The notes: generated by a model from the sequence alone, not told the origin. A stretch of DNA of 64,000 nucleotides from Mixophyes australis (GCA_036250195.1 JAVHZZ010000010.1:107932278-107996277); one strand, 5' to 3'; shown: positions 21,727 through 35,115, counted from the first letter of the stretch. Made by a program: numbers and translations.

Positions 21727-22049
21727 TACCATGATCTGGTCATTCTGCATGATGACGGCATGATGTCGGCCTTTACCTGTGTGACCAATCTGACCTCTCG
21801 CGCATCTGGCTGTTCTGTGGGCTGACCCAGCAAAGAAAGCACATGGGCACAATGCTTCCACTGAGTGGGCATCATCTAGGTTTTTCATTGCTTGTTCAAT
21901 GAGAGACAGTAACTGTGTAGCTTGTGGATCCTCCTGTTATGAAACAGGTTTAGAGGAACATGTTTTCATGGTTAAAAAAACTTCAATTAAGAGGGTTGCA
22001 TGTTTTTTGTTGATTTTAATTGAGGTTCATGGGTTCTTTATATAGTTTT

Positions 22050-22322
22050 CAGTGTTCTCCCCAGAAAATGTTACCAGCCGGGTGGCATTAAGAAGTAGCT
22101 GGATGGGGGGGCAGTATAATACTTTGCAATAATGTTGAAAAATGTTGGAGGTTATTGCCCACACCTGCCAGGACTGGTGGTCAGTGGTGTAACACACTGC
22201 TGGCTGTAGTGTTCACATTGTGCCTGTTCTAATAGGAGAAACAATGGTTTATTCTGTTATAATAGGACTCTGTTGGGCACTAAGAGCCGGTGGAAAATAA
22301 AACAGCCGGGTGGAGAACCCTG
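22050..22322. mobile_element. hAT-like element with CAGTGTTCTCC ends
   Basis: The ends CAGTGTTCTCCCCAG and GGTGGAGAACCCTG are short inverted repeats. The subterminal ACCAGCCGGGTGGCATT and AACAGCCGGGTGGAG repeat each other. The flanks do not show a clear 8-bp duplication. The centre includes ACACACTGCTGGC and TTCTGTTATAATAGG and does not code. Confidence 0.65.
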
Positions 22323-25300
22323 AAATTAGGTGCTGGGAGATCACTGGTTCTGGAATTTACACTCCGCTGTTCAAATAAAATCTATTTAATGGTGTTGTAT
22401 AACACAGAACACGAGACGGGTGCTATTTATCTTGTACCTTCCCACGTACGCCTGGGATTCCCAGCTATATCCGCCACCTCTACGTGTGATCTCTTACACT
22501 ATGACAGTAGCGCCATTGTTGTGAATGTGCTTCTCCCGTTACGTCTCATGTACAAGAAATAATCGAGGACACCACAAAAGTCTACATTGTTACATCGCTT
22601 AATCTAAATGACGTCTGTTTTCTTCCCTAAATTCCTTATACTTCAAAAGGCATTTTCTCCAATACGTCCCCTTAATTGGCGCCTTCTGTTTTCTTTTTTT
22701 TTTGTTTAGCGATTTTATTGATGAAGTTCGGAAATGCTCAATTGACAATAATATTTCAAGTGCTGTCGTCTTCTGTTTTCTAATTACAGCTACCTATCAG
22801 TAGCTGTAACTGATCTGTGTCTTAAGTGGCTTCCTCCATGGGTGCTGAGGGAAATCTTATCCTTCCAAAGCCGGCAGTGGATAGCGGACCACTCGCCTCC
22901 CCTTCTCCGTGCTAACGAACAGCCGATTTTCAATTTCAATTGTAAATATTAAGTCACCGCTGCCGACTTCTGGGATATGGGCTTCAATTTGACACTTTAT
23001 ACTTATTTGTATATTGCATGCAGATATATTATTATTACTTAACGATCGATACATATTAACCCTGAATGGGGGCTAATGGAGATCTGAGGACATTATGACG
23101 TTGGCGCTCTGTGGTGGCCATCTAAGGCCTCCACCAGTGTGCCGTTATGTGGAAGCTTTTGAATGCTGTGGCTGGTTAGGGGCAGCTGTATGGAATTGAA
23201 ACCTCAAGAGCTTCCTTTGGTTGACTGATCCTGAATATGTATCTTCTCGTACCACCAGATTTCATCCCAAGTGTCTGGGCAAAACTAAATCTCCAGATTT
23301 TTTTGAAATCTTAAATGAATACTTACCGTGGGCTATGGCTACATCTTAATGTATGCGTTCAGTCACTGATACATTGCACTGGACTGTGTCTGCACAATTT
23401 CTAATTTTGCATGGAAGTAACGCTGGATAGTCAGTAAGTTTTTGAGCGGGGGGTTGTTGGGATCAGCTGTAGGGAAACGAAACCTCTGGAGTTTTCTGGG
23501 ACTCAGTGAACGGATGCGGTGTCCTCTTAGATGGTCCTTTCCCCTCTGGCTCTGTCCCAAGACACTATTTTTTTATTTATTTTTTTTCATTTGCAATAAA
23601 GTGAAACTTTTTTTTAATTTCCTCTCAATATCATTCCAAGAAACAGACTGTCCGTATAAAACAAATCCACTTCTTCTTTAGCTTCATGTAATAATGCTGC
23701 CTGCGCGAGGTTGGGGCGTATTACACGTACGGGACTTTTTTGTAATTATATTTAGGTGATCCTGGCTGTATTCTCCTGTTCTGATTCCTGTAAACATTCT
23801 TTATAGATTTTACCAGGGGCACAGAGTATCTGTTGTGCTGACATAGTGCGTCTGCCCGTACGTACGTAACATTGCTCTGTATTCAGTGCGGAGACGCCAT
23901 CTCCCGGGTTAGAAACATCCTAGGCAGCTGCCTGCTTACCCAATGGTGATAATCCCTCATACAAACCCTTTGTTTACAGACCTCAGGTCCTCCTGTCCAT
24001 ACAGATTCTTATTAATCCCTCTTATGTGATTTGGTTCCGCAGCACAGAGGATAAACCGTACACTATGGCGCTGCTCAGCACTGCGTTAGAATGGTCGAAT
24101 AGAGGAGCATCGTAAAACGGGGACTGTTGCTGAGCGTGTGTATCCATCCAAGTTACATGCAGTACAGTCTTGCCTGCCCTGGAGTACTACAATCCCCAGC
24201 ATGTCCTATTTTACTGATCATTTCATACTCACATTTGTAATACTCGTTCTTACTTCTGAAGCACAAAAATAAGTATACATGGTAAGATTGACCTTGAACA
24301 TGCAGGAAAACGAGAAGTATTTATGCATTTTGTCAATGCAAAAATATAGGGACATTCCCAGTGACCAATATTTAAAATGTGAGTCTGGAATTTAGGGACA
24401 ATTTGCAACTATAGAAGTAAACAACTTGTGGCTTTGCAGCTGTTGTAGAACTACAAGTTCCAGAATACCCGGCTAAAGCTGCCCTCCCCTATTATACCGT
24501 GAATGTGTTGAATAAGCAGACTCTGTACCTTTCCTGTGACTTTCATATTGATTGCAGTAATTATTGCACTGTTTATATTCATCCTACTAATACAATATGT
24601 GGATTATTCAGCGGGTTCTAATTCAAACTGTTACCTTCTATTAACCATCCACATACCCACCAGCGTTTGCACAGAAGACGGTGAAGCTACAAGTCAAAAA
24701 CAAACACATTTGACATGTGGCAGTTAATTGTGTTTTGAATTACATTTGGGAGGTCATTGGAGGTTGCGTCACCTCCTCCCCGCCCACTGCGTCATCTTGC
24801 GGTAAACCTAAGTGAATGCATATGTATGCTTTCGGAAAACCGCAATGCCCCTGGGTGCAAGTCCTAACCCTCTATCTCCTTAAATATACTTTTTGTTATT
24901 CTCTTCCTATCTTGCATTATTTGTGGTGTTTATTTCCTGAACAAGTGGATTTCCCCCTACTCAACTTTGTAATTATTTGGGGTATTTTTGTTTTCTTGTT
25001 AATTTATTTAAGATGGTAAAGTAATTTGCACAGATCTTTGCAATGGGAGCTTTTCTGAAGAACTAAAAACTCCGCTGAGCTTCCTGTCTCTTTGCAGGAT
25101 TTTGTTTTTGCGGACAGATGACTGACCCTGGTGAAAATTCCCTTTTATAAGTCGAGGCCGGTTACAGAAAATGCGAAATGTTTGTTGTATTTCCACCAGA
25201 GAAATGTACAACAAATTGATAATATCCGGTGGCGAGGTCATTGGAGACTTATAATGCTGAGGATCCCTGGTTCATGTCTCTTGTGACCTTGGACATGACA

Positions 25301-28300
25301 ATGTCATCTCTCCTACAAACCACCAGTACATCTCCTCTGTATATTAAAGTTCCACGATCCCAGGGGTTTCAGATTCTTTGTCTTACAGGGAAATTTAAAG
25401 GGCAAGTGCTGAGATTTCAAACATACAATTGATTATGCCCCAAAGTAAAGAAAATGTAGTGAATATGGACAATTCGTTATTACTAATCTTTGTATCTTTT
25501 TATTAAGGGCACAGCTTGAAAAGGAAGAACTTATATAAACTTATTTTCTGCAGAGCGTCTAGGTTTTATGTTGCTTCTAAATGGAAACTAAAAACATTGT
25601 ATTGCAATATAGTAATTGCTTCTGTTACATTTTTTGTCTTTTTGAAGAATTAATGGCTATTTGGGAGTACACCTTGTACAGTTTTGTGACTTTGATCTAA
25701 AAAGGCTACATGTACGGAAATCGTTTATTATATCTGGATAGTATCTGGTTCTTTTGTTTTTGTTATGATCATCTTTAGCTTAATGTTTCTCTTGCCTTGT
25801 TTACTAATGGGTAATGTAGATATTTATGTTTGTTGAACTTCTACAATAAAAGCTTTCAGTAAAAGCAAACAGAAAACTAAGGACATTCTGGGAACTTATC
25901 AGAACGAAAGATGCAGCAAACTTCATGTCTGTCAGCATATTAATATCAAAGCCACTCGCAGCCTGATAACAGGGAACACCAGCTTACATTCTGCTGTGTG
26001 TCAAACGTCTCGAATTCCGTCAAGGCATGGAAAGATTTATGTTGATATTTCTGAATGTTGCAAGATATTTATTATTTTAAAACAAAGCCTTTCTCTCCCC
26101 TACTAATAGAACAAAGATCTCCCCATTCCCTTGTGCACTTAGTGTTGTCTCCGGAGATAACGGGGATCTTGAATATGGGTGAGACACAGCCAGAGGGTGT
26201 AATAATGGACCTGACTGACCTCCGGTTCTGCAGGTTGGATCAGGGGAATTTCACTTACACATTGAATGAACATCGTTTTTAAAATAACATTTTACTGTTC
26301 ATTCTGCAATAACCTTATGATATATGCGAAACGTTCTCAGATATTTATTACCCTGGCTTTTCACAATCCGAGAATATTGGATCACACACCAGTCTTTGTA
26401 TCCAGAATGTATTTCTGATGCCAAGACGATGATATTTATGGTGTGTGAGCCTGGAACAGATCAGCCCGTTAGCTTTGCACATTGTACACTCTTATCAGAC
26501 TCACGGAGGCCTGTGTCACCGTTACTGTGTGGCTGATTGTTGCCGGACATGTGTTGTGTTTCCTGGATCACAGATAGAGATTTACGACAACGCCTAAGGT
26601 GCTAATACACGCCGCCATTTTGGAAGCCTAGATTTAGCTTCAATTGGATGCAAATTGGACCAAAATCACAGCCAATCCCGATCAACATTTCATCAGGATC
26701 TATCAGTTGAGGGTTGGGATAGACGGTGAATCCCGGGGACAATGACCGATTCTGAGAGTGAGTGCCGTTACTGTCCAACAGAGTTAATGGGGCCCTATCT
26801 AGCGCCAAGCAGCTGGACCCTCGGATTTGGCCAAACACGTGAGCTAGCTGTCTGGACCGGGAGGTCTGTATGGCTATTTTTTACATCTGTCAAATATGGA
26901 AACCTTTATTAACCTATTAAGTCACCGGTGGGGCATGGACCTAGTTCGTAGACAACCTGTTACATATCAGGGATGTGCGGACAGAAATCATCTGCTTTGG
27001 TGAAAAATACAGGAGGAAGACACTAAAACAGGGTACGTGGTCAAAGTTGCTGGAGAGTTTGTGCAAACCAATAACTTAAAGTTGTGTGAAGGCGTTATCC
27101 TATTACCCGGGTGTGATGCAGAATGTGTTATGATGGGTAGAAACTTGCTGATTGGACAGCTAAAGCCCCAGAGCCCGTGAGGTCACTGATTCCTAGTGGA
27201 TCGACAATATGGCTGCCTTACCTACATCTAGGCCACTGCTGCACTTTATAGGGACTTTCTAATTTATAATGTGCAATTTGTGCGCAGTTCGGGACATTTA
27301 TGAAAACTGTTGCACAGGAAAAGTTGTTGGTGTTCATAGCAGCCATTCAGCAAGTGCAGATTAAATTTAAAGGAAATAACCTAATTAAATAGCCTTCCTG
27401 CTGCTCGATTGTAGGTTTTACCAGAAATGTACAAAGTATTGGCGAGTGTCCATAGATGTATTGTCTACTATCAAGCCCAGCGTGGTGGGTCCTTTACCGA
27501 ATGCCAGCAGCAACTGTCCAGGGGGCCGGCACGTTTTAAAAGCAAAAATGTGCTGTTTTTTATTGTTTCTCTTGTCTGTGGATCTGATTCTTTTGAAGAA
27601 CTTCCTGTGCCGGACAGTTAACGCTCCTGTGTTTTTTGGGAGTCCCCCTCGCTTGTATCATGCAGCGTTTTTCTGCAGAAATCGTCTGCTAAATAGGAGG
27701 AATGAAAATATTTACAGCTTCAGTTTGTTTAATGCTATTGTTACGGATTTCACAATTTGTGCGGTGCTGTGTTCTGCTGCTGTTTTGCAGTTCTGGGGAA
27801 TTAGTTTAAGCTGTGTCCCCTCCCTTTTTGCGTCATTCTTTATTGTTTGTGCTCTGCGATAATGGGGGCCTAATTATATTTTGGAACCCCGTGGATCACT
27901 GTGCCTGTTAACTTGTTTTATGTTTTTATGCTAAAATTATATACATACACTAGTCTCATATAAATTTGTCTCTATCTGCTCCTCTTGCAGAGCTTTCCCT
28001 GCAGCAAGGGATTCTGCGTGATAGCCTAACTTTGCTTGTACCTGTTTCTCATGCAGAGTTCCCCTGCAGCAAGGGGTTCTGGGTAATAATGTCCCACTTT
28101 ATAATCCTGAACTTTCTCACCCAGGATGTCTGACTAACGATTGACATTTACCTATAATTACCCAGAAATATTTTCAGATTGTCAGGCATCAATGCTCACA
28201 TTTGTGACATCTGCTTTATTTTCTCTCTGTTTTCACAGATATGGAAGAAAAACATTTAGCAGATCTGTGTTTATGCAGATGTTGGTCATAATTTTCAGTA

Positions 28301-28729
28301 ATCCTGTTTCAGTGACAAATGTATCGTGTCTCCCGACACCACTGCACAAACATGATCAGCAGACGATCTAAAGAGATCAGAGCGCTTGTGTTATTCGGAT
28401 GTGTTTATGTACAGACTGACACATGTTGGCATTAATACACTGAAACAACATTGTAATCTGAAAATATTTGCGATGTAGATTAATCCTTTGATGCGTTTTT
28501 GATTTCCTGGTAATGAGCACAGGTGGTGTTTGGAGCAATTCGCCTGATATGATGGTTTGATATTGGCTGATAACATTTGAGTTTAGTGTTTGTTTTTTTT
28601 GTTTCTTTAGATTATGGAACATGGAAAATAAGTCATCCTGCGCACAGATTCATTCGCTGCTTTATTTGTATTAAATATACATAGAGAAGTTACACTTTAC
28701 ACAGGGAGTTTTAATTTAGCCTCACATGT
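22323..28729. other. Long intronic stretch with few repeats
   Basis: Three small things are seen. First, two related segments at about 23165-23290 and 23445-23570 (GCAGCTGTATGGAATTGAAACCTC versus TCAGCTGTAGGGAAACGAAACCTC) suggest an old tandem duplication. Second, arm fragments of the hAT palindrome occur at 24165-24205 and 24435-24475. Third, a 66-bp direct duplication lies at about 27980-28100 (GCAGAG...CCCTGCAGCAAGGG). A 138-residue open frame at 27446-27862 has no recognisable family. Otherwise nothing is seen. Confidence 0.45.
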
Positions 28730-29155
28730 AGATGGCCAAATCGGTCGAGAACCAGCCGTATGGGTTCTCGATAATGATCCTCTCTATTTCGGAACCGAGA
28801 GGTTGCCCTGCTCTCCCGGGAGCCTGAGAGGTCTCCCAGAAATGCCGGAGTCTCCCAGACATTCCGGGAGAGTAGGCAACTGAAGTGTCTTTTACATTTC
28901 TGTCTCCATTACTGAAGTCATGTTGTCTTTCCTGTCAGTCTTTGATTAAATCTTGGTCTCCATGAAAATGGCCACCTCCATAGGCATCAGTACATGGACA
29001 CAATTTCTGAACTGTCATCATGCTACAAATGGCGAAGCCAGCCACGTCTTGTACTGGCTCAGCATCAGGGAGAATGCCAGACTCTTCAGGGAGTGAGGGA
29101 GATCACCCCTAGTTCAGGGAGTCTCCCTGACATTCAGGGAGAGTTGGCAAGTATG
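28730..29155. repeat. Composite interspersed repeat, copy A
   Basis: A CTCCCGGGAGCC...GGAGTCTCCCAGACATTCCGGGAGAGTAGGCAACT block is followed by GTCTCCATTACTGAAGTCATG, GGTCTCCATGAAAATGGCCACCTCC and GGGAGTCTCCCTGACATTCAGGGAGAGTTGGCAAGTATG. The two ends form inverted GGGAGTCTCC/ATTC..GGGAG modules. It matches 44570-45168 module for module. It is probably a non-autonomous DNA transposon; family unassigned. Confidence 0.7.
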
Positions 29156-30451
29156 ATATAGTTATCTATGGTATGTGTGACTGACCTATTTGTGGGGTTA
29201 TCACGTTACTGTATATTACACCTAATAACGTGATCTGCTGCCAGGAGAAACTTCCTTATGTAGAGTAAAAGATGAAGGTGAGATGTGACCCTGACCACAG
29301 CCGATACCGGACCATTGGCCCCAGATTGTAGCGTGTGCAGTCAGTAATGATTACTGTGTCCGATAAATTGATAAGGTCATTATCCGCCATGTTGGTTAAC
29401 ACAGGGCTGCGTGCGGTGGTCATATTCCAACTCATTAACAGCCTCGGTGAGTCTGAGGTGCCATTAACTGGATCGTGTCCAGTTTGGCCACTAATCGCTC
29501 ACCTCCAGGATTGGCTAATGTAGCAGTGTTTCTACACCACTCTACGGATGAACACCATTAAATACTAATAAGCCCCTGGCGGGCAGGAATACAGCGAAGT
29601 GAACTAATAGAATGGGTGGCTATAGTAGATATCTTGTAATCTGCCTCGGAAGATTAAACAAACTCGATAATCAATCATACAGAATAGATACACGGTTCAT
29701 ATAATCCATCTATTTACAGGGACCTTTAGAACACACACCAATAAGTACTCAATAGTGTTAATTTTAAACCTATTGAATATCAGACACATTTCACGAAGTA
29801 ATAATAAATACTAAGTAAACATATATGTGTGCAAATGTCAGACTACAACTAATTTTTCAAAACTTTATAATATCCTTTTCTATCTGTTTAATATTTTGCT
29901 GGAATAGGTAATGACACGTTAATTAAAAATTTAATTTTTGTGCAACATTTCTTTTGTGCATCCTAATAGAATGACGCTTTTTCTCAAAACAAATATATCT
30001 TGATCTGTAGAGTGATGAGGATTGCACTTTTCCTAAGGAATATTAAACACTGGATAAAATTTTCGATACAGAGAAGAATAGGATACAATCGGAGGTTAAT
30101 CTTTCCTCCTTCTCCATCTTTTTCCTTTTTCGGATAGGTCAAGGAGCCAGAGAACAGTTTCAAGTCTACATGTTATCTATGCACAGAGGGGTTATCCAAT
30201 GATAGCCATATCACCTCACTGGGATACCTCACTGAGGCAAAAGGCACTGTGTGCCTCATTCCTCAGTGAAATGATAGGCTGGATATTTGCCCAGTCATCA
30301 GAATGGCTGTCCGATCTGTGTATTGGCCACAAGTACGCTTTAATCTATGTGGATCTATGCAAATTGTCCCAATGGCTTTTTGATGTGACTAGAATCTTAC
30401 TCAGATTGTCCCAGCCTTGGTTTAAAAAGCTATGTGTTGAGTATGCATGCT
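29156..30451. other. Intronic sequence, no gene seen
   Basis: AT-rich. The 5' part of the open frame that enters the minisatellite (30199-30450) does not resemble a known protein. Nothing is recognised. Confidence 0.45.
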
Positions 30452-31123
30452 CCGACCTGCAGAGCTTGCAGTCGATGCTCCGACCTGCAGAGCTTGCAGT
30501 CGATGCTCCGACCTGCAGAGCTTGCAGTCGATGCTCCGACCTGCAGAGCTTGCAGTCGATGCTCCGACCTGCAGAGCTAGCAGTCGATGCTCCGACCTGC
30601 AGAGCTAGCAGTCGATGCCCCGACCTGCAGAGCTCGCAGTCGATGCCCCGACCTGCAGAGCTCGCAGTCGATGCCCCGACCTGCAGAGCTCGCAGTCGAT
30701 GCCCTGACCTGCAGAGCTCGCAGTCGATGGCCCGACCTGCAGAGCTCGCAGTCGATGGCCCGACCTGCAGAGCTCGCAGTCGATGGCCCGACCTGCAGAG
30801 CTCGCAGTCGATGGCCCGACCTGCAGAGCTCGCAGTCGATGGCCCGACCTGCAGAGCTCGCAGTGGATGCCCCGACCTGCAGAGCTCGCAGTGGATGCCC
30901 CGACCTGCAGAGCTCGCAGTGGATGCCCCGACCTGCAGAGCTCGCAGTGGATGCCCCGACCTGCAGAGCTCGCAGTGGATGCCCCGACCTGCAGAGCTAG
31001 CAGTCGATGCCCCGACCTGCAGAGCTAGCAGTCGATGCCCCGACCTGCAGAGCTAGCAGTCGATGCCCCGACCTGCAGAGCTCGCAGTGGATGCCCCGAC
31101 CTGCAGAGCTCGCAGTCGATGCC
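30452..31123. repeat. 28-bp minisatellite, 24 copies
   Basis: The unit begins CCGACCTGCAGAGCTYGCAG and ends TCGATGCC. It repeats 24 times without indels (672 bp). Each unit holds CTGCAG and AGCT palindromes. Variants sit in runs of like copies: four GCTTGCAG, then GCTAGCAG, three GCTCGCAGTCGATGCC, five ...CGATGGC, five ...GTGGATGCC, three GCTAGCAGTCGATGCC, then two singles. Because 28 is not a multiple of 3 and the unit lacks stops, all three plus frames stay open. The long predicted proteins (up to 285 residues) are artefacts of this. Confidence 0.97.
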
Positions 31124-32170
31124 CCAGTGGGTGCATGCTTAATGTGCTCTGAAGTCATTCCTGAGCACTTGTCTGTCCCAGCCATGACTTTGTAGCCAGA
31201 GTATAAATTTAGCTTGGTCATACTTTGTTTTCAGTGTGGGGGTTTCGTCTGAAGTACAGCTTGCATGATTCAGTGCGTTCTGTTTTTAGTTAGTCCCCTT
31301 GTGATAAATTACACAATTGGCAGATCCCGTTTTGGCTGTAGTTTTTAATTTCATTCTTTTTTTAGACCCTCATGCCTCCAGATGTGAATGTTTTTTATTT
31401 AATGGTTGTGTATCTGTTGCTTAAAGTTCAGATCCGTTTTATGAAATGCATTCGTTTCTCATGAGAGGTGAGACAATGCTCCATCTCATTCCAAATATTT
31501 CACTTATTAGTAGTTGGTCGTGTTGTATTCCCAGTCACGCCTAAAAAGAGATCGGTTTGGTAATGTGGTCTTGGAAGTGTGACGGGCCCCCGGGAGCGAA
31601 CGTCGAATCATGTTTGGTTAGTTCATCTAAAAAATATGTGGCCCAGGAATGTTCGTGTAGTTAGTGCCTAAAACGCAGATGGCGGACGCCATATTGTGGA
31701 CTGAACCAACATTTACACCCATTGGTTCACTGGGATGAGAATGATTGACATTTGTTAATGCTTTTTTCGTGACACTTAATTTATTGGGGTGGGGGGGTTA
31801 AGAGTCAGAAAGCCTCTCAAAATAGAACTTTTACAATGTATTTCCTGTTTAAAAAAGTGTTTATTTTGTTTAAAAGATTTTAGGGGGTGACTGAACATTA
31901 ACCAACGTGCTTCAAAGCTCCCATGAAGTGAGGTCAAATTTTCTATGCTTTAACGAGCGCTGTTTTTTGACGTCTGTGTTTATGTAACCTTACTGTTAAT
32001 CTGTCCGGTCTAACTGTAACTCAATACCTCTAAATACCTGTTGGCATATCATTTATACAGATATGACGTATGTATGTCAACCATTTATTTGCATCTGTTT
32101 CAGTGTCTCAGTATTAATTATCATATCGGTATATGCAGAGTGGATGTCTTATACACAGAGTATGTGGCGG
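31124..32170. other. Intronic sequence, no gene seen
   Basis: Unique-looking. A G-run (GGGGTGGGGGGG) near 31785. Nothing is recognised. Confidence 0.45.
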
Positions 32171-32334
32171 CTAAATTAGATTGTAAGCTCTCTCACTTCT
32201 AATTTACTCCTGTTAAATTATTACACTGCTGCATACACAGTGGCATCATATAAACTAACTTACAAATCTATATAAATAATTTTCCTACTGAGTGATTTGT
32301 ACAGTACTGTGGATTATGTTGGTGCTATATAAAT
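32171..32334 (+). repeat. LINE-tail-like fragments
   Basis: TTAGATTGTAAGCTCTCTCAC at 32177, and TACAGTACTGTGGATTATGTTGGTGCTATATAAATATG just before the SINE. Both resemble the 3' end of L2/CR1-type elements whose consensus ends in a GGCGCTATATAAATAAA-like tail. Heavily worn. Confidence 0.5.
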
Positions 32335-32605
32335 ATGGAACAGCGGTCAGCATTGCTGCCTGAAAGCGGTGGGGTCATGGGTTCGATTCCGACCAGGGCT
32401 CTGCGTGGAGCCTGTATGTTCTCCACGTGTTTGCGTGGGCTTCCTACCACACTGCAGACACAGTGGTAGGTTAATTGGCTTCTGACAAAGCTAACCCTAG
32501 TGAGTGTTGGGGAATATAGATTGTGAGCTGCAACGGGACTGAAGTTAATCATTAAAAATATTCTCTATAAGGCTCTCCATAATATGTAGGCATTATATAA
32601 ATAAT
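32335..32605 (+). repeat. tRNA-headed SINE copy 5, diverged
   Basis: GAACAGCGGTCAGCATTGCTGCCTGAAAGC, then GGGTTCGATTCCGACC (B box), CTCCACGTGTTTGCGTGGGC and TAGATTGTGAGCTGCAACGGG. The tail (CATTATATAAATAAT) is worn. It has many more differences than copies 1, 2 and 6, so it is older. Confidence 0.8.
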
Positions 32606-32959
32606 TGTAAACAAAACATAACTGGTGGTTTCCTCGTCTGTTTGTCTTGAAGGATAAGTTTGCATCTCACATATTTATCTAGGACGGCTTCCTGAGAAGG
32701 ACCAGTCACAGGAGAAGTCTGTACTAATTTGTGTGGCGTCAGGCCAAGCTTGTGCCTACAATGAGTGGGAGAAGTCAGGGTTCATAGAATGTGACCTATC
32801 TCCGTCTTACTGATAGCCTTCAGATTCTGACTCCTCAGTTTCTGCCTTTGTTTAATCCAGTCCCTGGTGTAATCTGGAATGCAGCCGGGTTTCCGCGAAT
32901 CGCATAACTCTGCTTTTTAAAAATGCAGAAAAGAATGGAGGCGTAAGGCCTGGTCGGAA

Positions 32960-34015
32960 GAAGCCATCAGTCACCGACTGGGGACAAGCGGATATATCGC
33001 ATTGCTCTCCTGTGTCCTTGTCGTGATAACACAATCACATGTAATGGGGGAGACGCAGAGGAAAAGTGAATAAAACGGGGACCAGGAATCTGTTATTTCC
33101 TATACGCGACCCGGAGAGATGCACGTTACCGCTGACACATCCTGGGACCCGGCAGATTGGCTGCTGCGATGATCGAGCATCCTCGGGATAAGAGGAGACG
33201 TAACACATTGCGGAGATCTCTCCTCTGACACCAGTATCACAGCCCGAGTCCTGATAATTCCCACAGGTTACACATTACATAGTAATATAGGTCAGCGTGG
33301 ACTACTGCTTCTGCTATTGACAGATTGCTGACCGGGATAAATCCTATTCCATGTATTAAAGGTTCCGATGTGGATTAGTGCAGTGATGACAGCTCCAGCA
33401 ATCTGATATTTCATATTCCTTTACATGGAAACACTTTTTCTTATTTTTGGTTTATCTGTTTATAGTTGAGACAGAATCACGGCAAAGTGTCAGCCGTTTG
33501 CTTTCTCGCCCCCTTTTTAAATAGCGTTACGATAAAAAAGATACTTGATCCTAAAAGAAAGACCCCGTCTCTCCCACCCCAATTACTATATGAAATTAAT
33601 TTGTGGATCGTATTAGTCGAAGGTTGTTATTGGCCAAACCAACGGATTGCAGAGATGTCTGAGGTGTAATTAATCCCAGACATGAAAGGGTTAAATATTA
33701 CAGCAATTAACCACATGGGTAGATTTAGTTCACAAACAATAACTCTGCACTTCTGTATTATACCTCTCATGGTGTAATTAGGTCTGACTGTGAGAGCGGA
33801 ACATGACTCTATCCCCACATATAGCAACAGCGCCACCCGTCTTGTGGTTTGAGGCTGTAATTTCATTCGCACAATTGTTGATCTATGAAGGTTTAATGTG
33901 GTTTTATCTTTTTTATAGAGAGTATTTGAGCATATAGAGAGGCATTTTCGCTTTTAATCGCTAATCACAGTTAACACACTTAAGTCTCTTTAAGGTGCAA
34001 ACATTGACATATAAA
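32960..34015. repeat. Local duplication, copy A
   Basis: Shared in order with 34760-36360: CACATGTAATGGGGGAGA-GCAGAGGAAA, GGGACCAGGAATCTGTTATTTCCTATA, GACCCGGAGAGA-GCACGTTAC, GGCAGATTGGCTGCTG, ATCTCTCCTCTGACACCAG, GTCCGATGTGGATT-like, and TAGTATTTGA-like near the right end. Clear blocks are separated by diverged sequence. No coding potential is recognised. Confidence 0.75.
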
Positions 34016-34021
34016 GTTCTA

Positions 34022-34631
34022 AGGCTGGGTACACACTGAACAATATTCCGACCAACATGTTATCTACAACGACTTTACCTTCGACTGAAGGTCCGGTAGC
34101 TCGGACAATTAATGCGTACGGACTAGTCATGTTTTAGACGATTAACGAAAGACCGACCGCCCGGCAGCGACTTTTCACGGCTATATTGTGAGCAAAGATT
34201 AGAATTTTGTACACACTGAAATGACTTATGAGGTCCATGTAACGATATCTCCCAAGAAATTTTAAATAAGGGTTAGAGCATGTTCAATAGTAACCACCCC
34301 AAACCTCATAAGAAAGTGAAGGTAACACGTTTTCTTCATACATTCGTTAGCATGTGTACGTTCGTTCACAACCGCATATAAACAAATTCGCAAGAGTAGC
34401 AGCTCGAACTATCGGCAGTTGCTCGTGGATCGATCGGAAACTTATACACACTACATGATCGTTAGGTGGGCGGAAAATATTAAACTGTGCGACCAACCAA
34501 ATGAGCCGACAATAGACACTTTGAAATGACTTTCGACCATCGTGTCACTATACACACTAACCCGACTTCACACCGAACGGTCGTATGTCGGCTGATTAGT
34601 GAACGAAAACGCTCCAGTGTGTACCCAGCCT
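34022..34631 (+). mobile_element. Harbinger-type MITE, type II, intact ends
   Basis: The ends AGGCTGGGTACACACTG and CAGTGTGTACCCAGCCT are perfect inverted repeats; with the flanking CTA/TAG the mirror reaches 20 bp. Interior blocks match 14706-15699 and 5806-6404 (CCGACCAACATGTTATCT; CGGAAAATATTAAACTG; TTTCGACCATCGTGTCACTATACACACTAACCCGAC). 610 bp, non-coding. It sits exactly between the two copies of the local duplication. Confidence 0.85.
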
Positions 34632-35115
34632 TAGTCTCTGATTTTTCTGCATGGAAACTGACGTTTATATAGTCTGCGGGCGCGCTGAATGTTTCTGGCA
34701 GGTTATAGAGGAGCCTGGAGAAAATGAGCAGCGGACAATATATTATCCAATCGAAATAAACACAATAGAGGGAGATAGACGGTGGGACTGTCAGCGACCG
34801 AGGACCAGTGGATATCGCGTCTCTCTCCTGTTTCTCCTGTTGTCACAACACAGTCACATGTAATGGGGGAGATGCAGAGGAAAGGTGATTAAACAGGGAC
34901 CAGGAATCTGTTATTTCCTATAATTAAACAGCTGGGATGACCCGGAGAGAGGCACGTTACTGCCGACACGTCCTGGAACTCGGCAGATTGGCTGCTGGGA
35001 CGTCTGAGCATCCTTGGAATAAGAGGAGATCTCTCCTCTGACACCAGTATCACAGCCCAAGCCCGGATATTCCCCCATCCTACCAGGACATATTATAACA
35101 TATCTGTGTGTGTGA

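Noticed and set aside
27446..27862. A 138-residue, cysteine- and phenylalanine-rich open frame as a membrane protein
   Set aside because: No motif, no splice context and no family resemblance. Hydrophobicity is expected from T-rich intronic sequence.
30199..31056. A 285-residue open frame with repeated RPAELAVDAPTC units as a repeat protein
   Set aside because: The repeat part is a 28-bp minisatellite that is open in all three plus frames because it has no stop triplets. The non-repeat start resembles nothing, and it lies inside the SBF2 intron.
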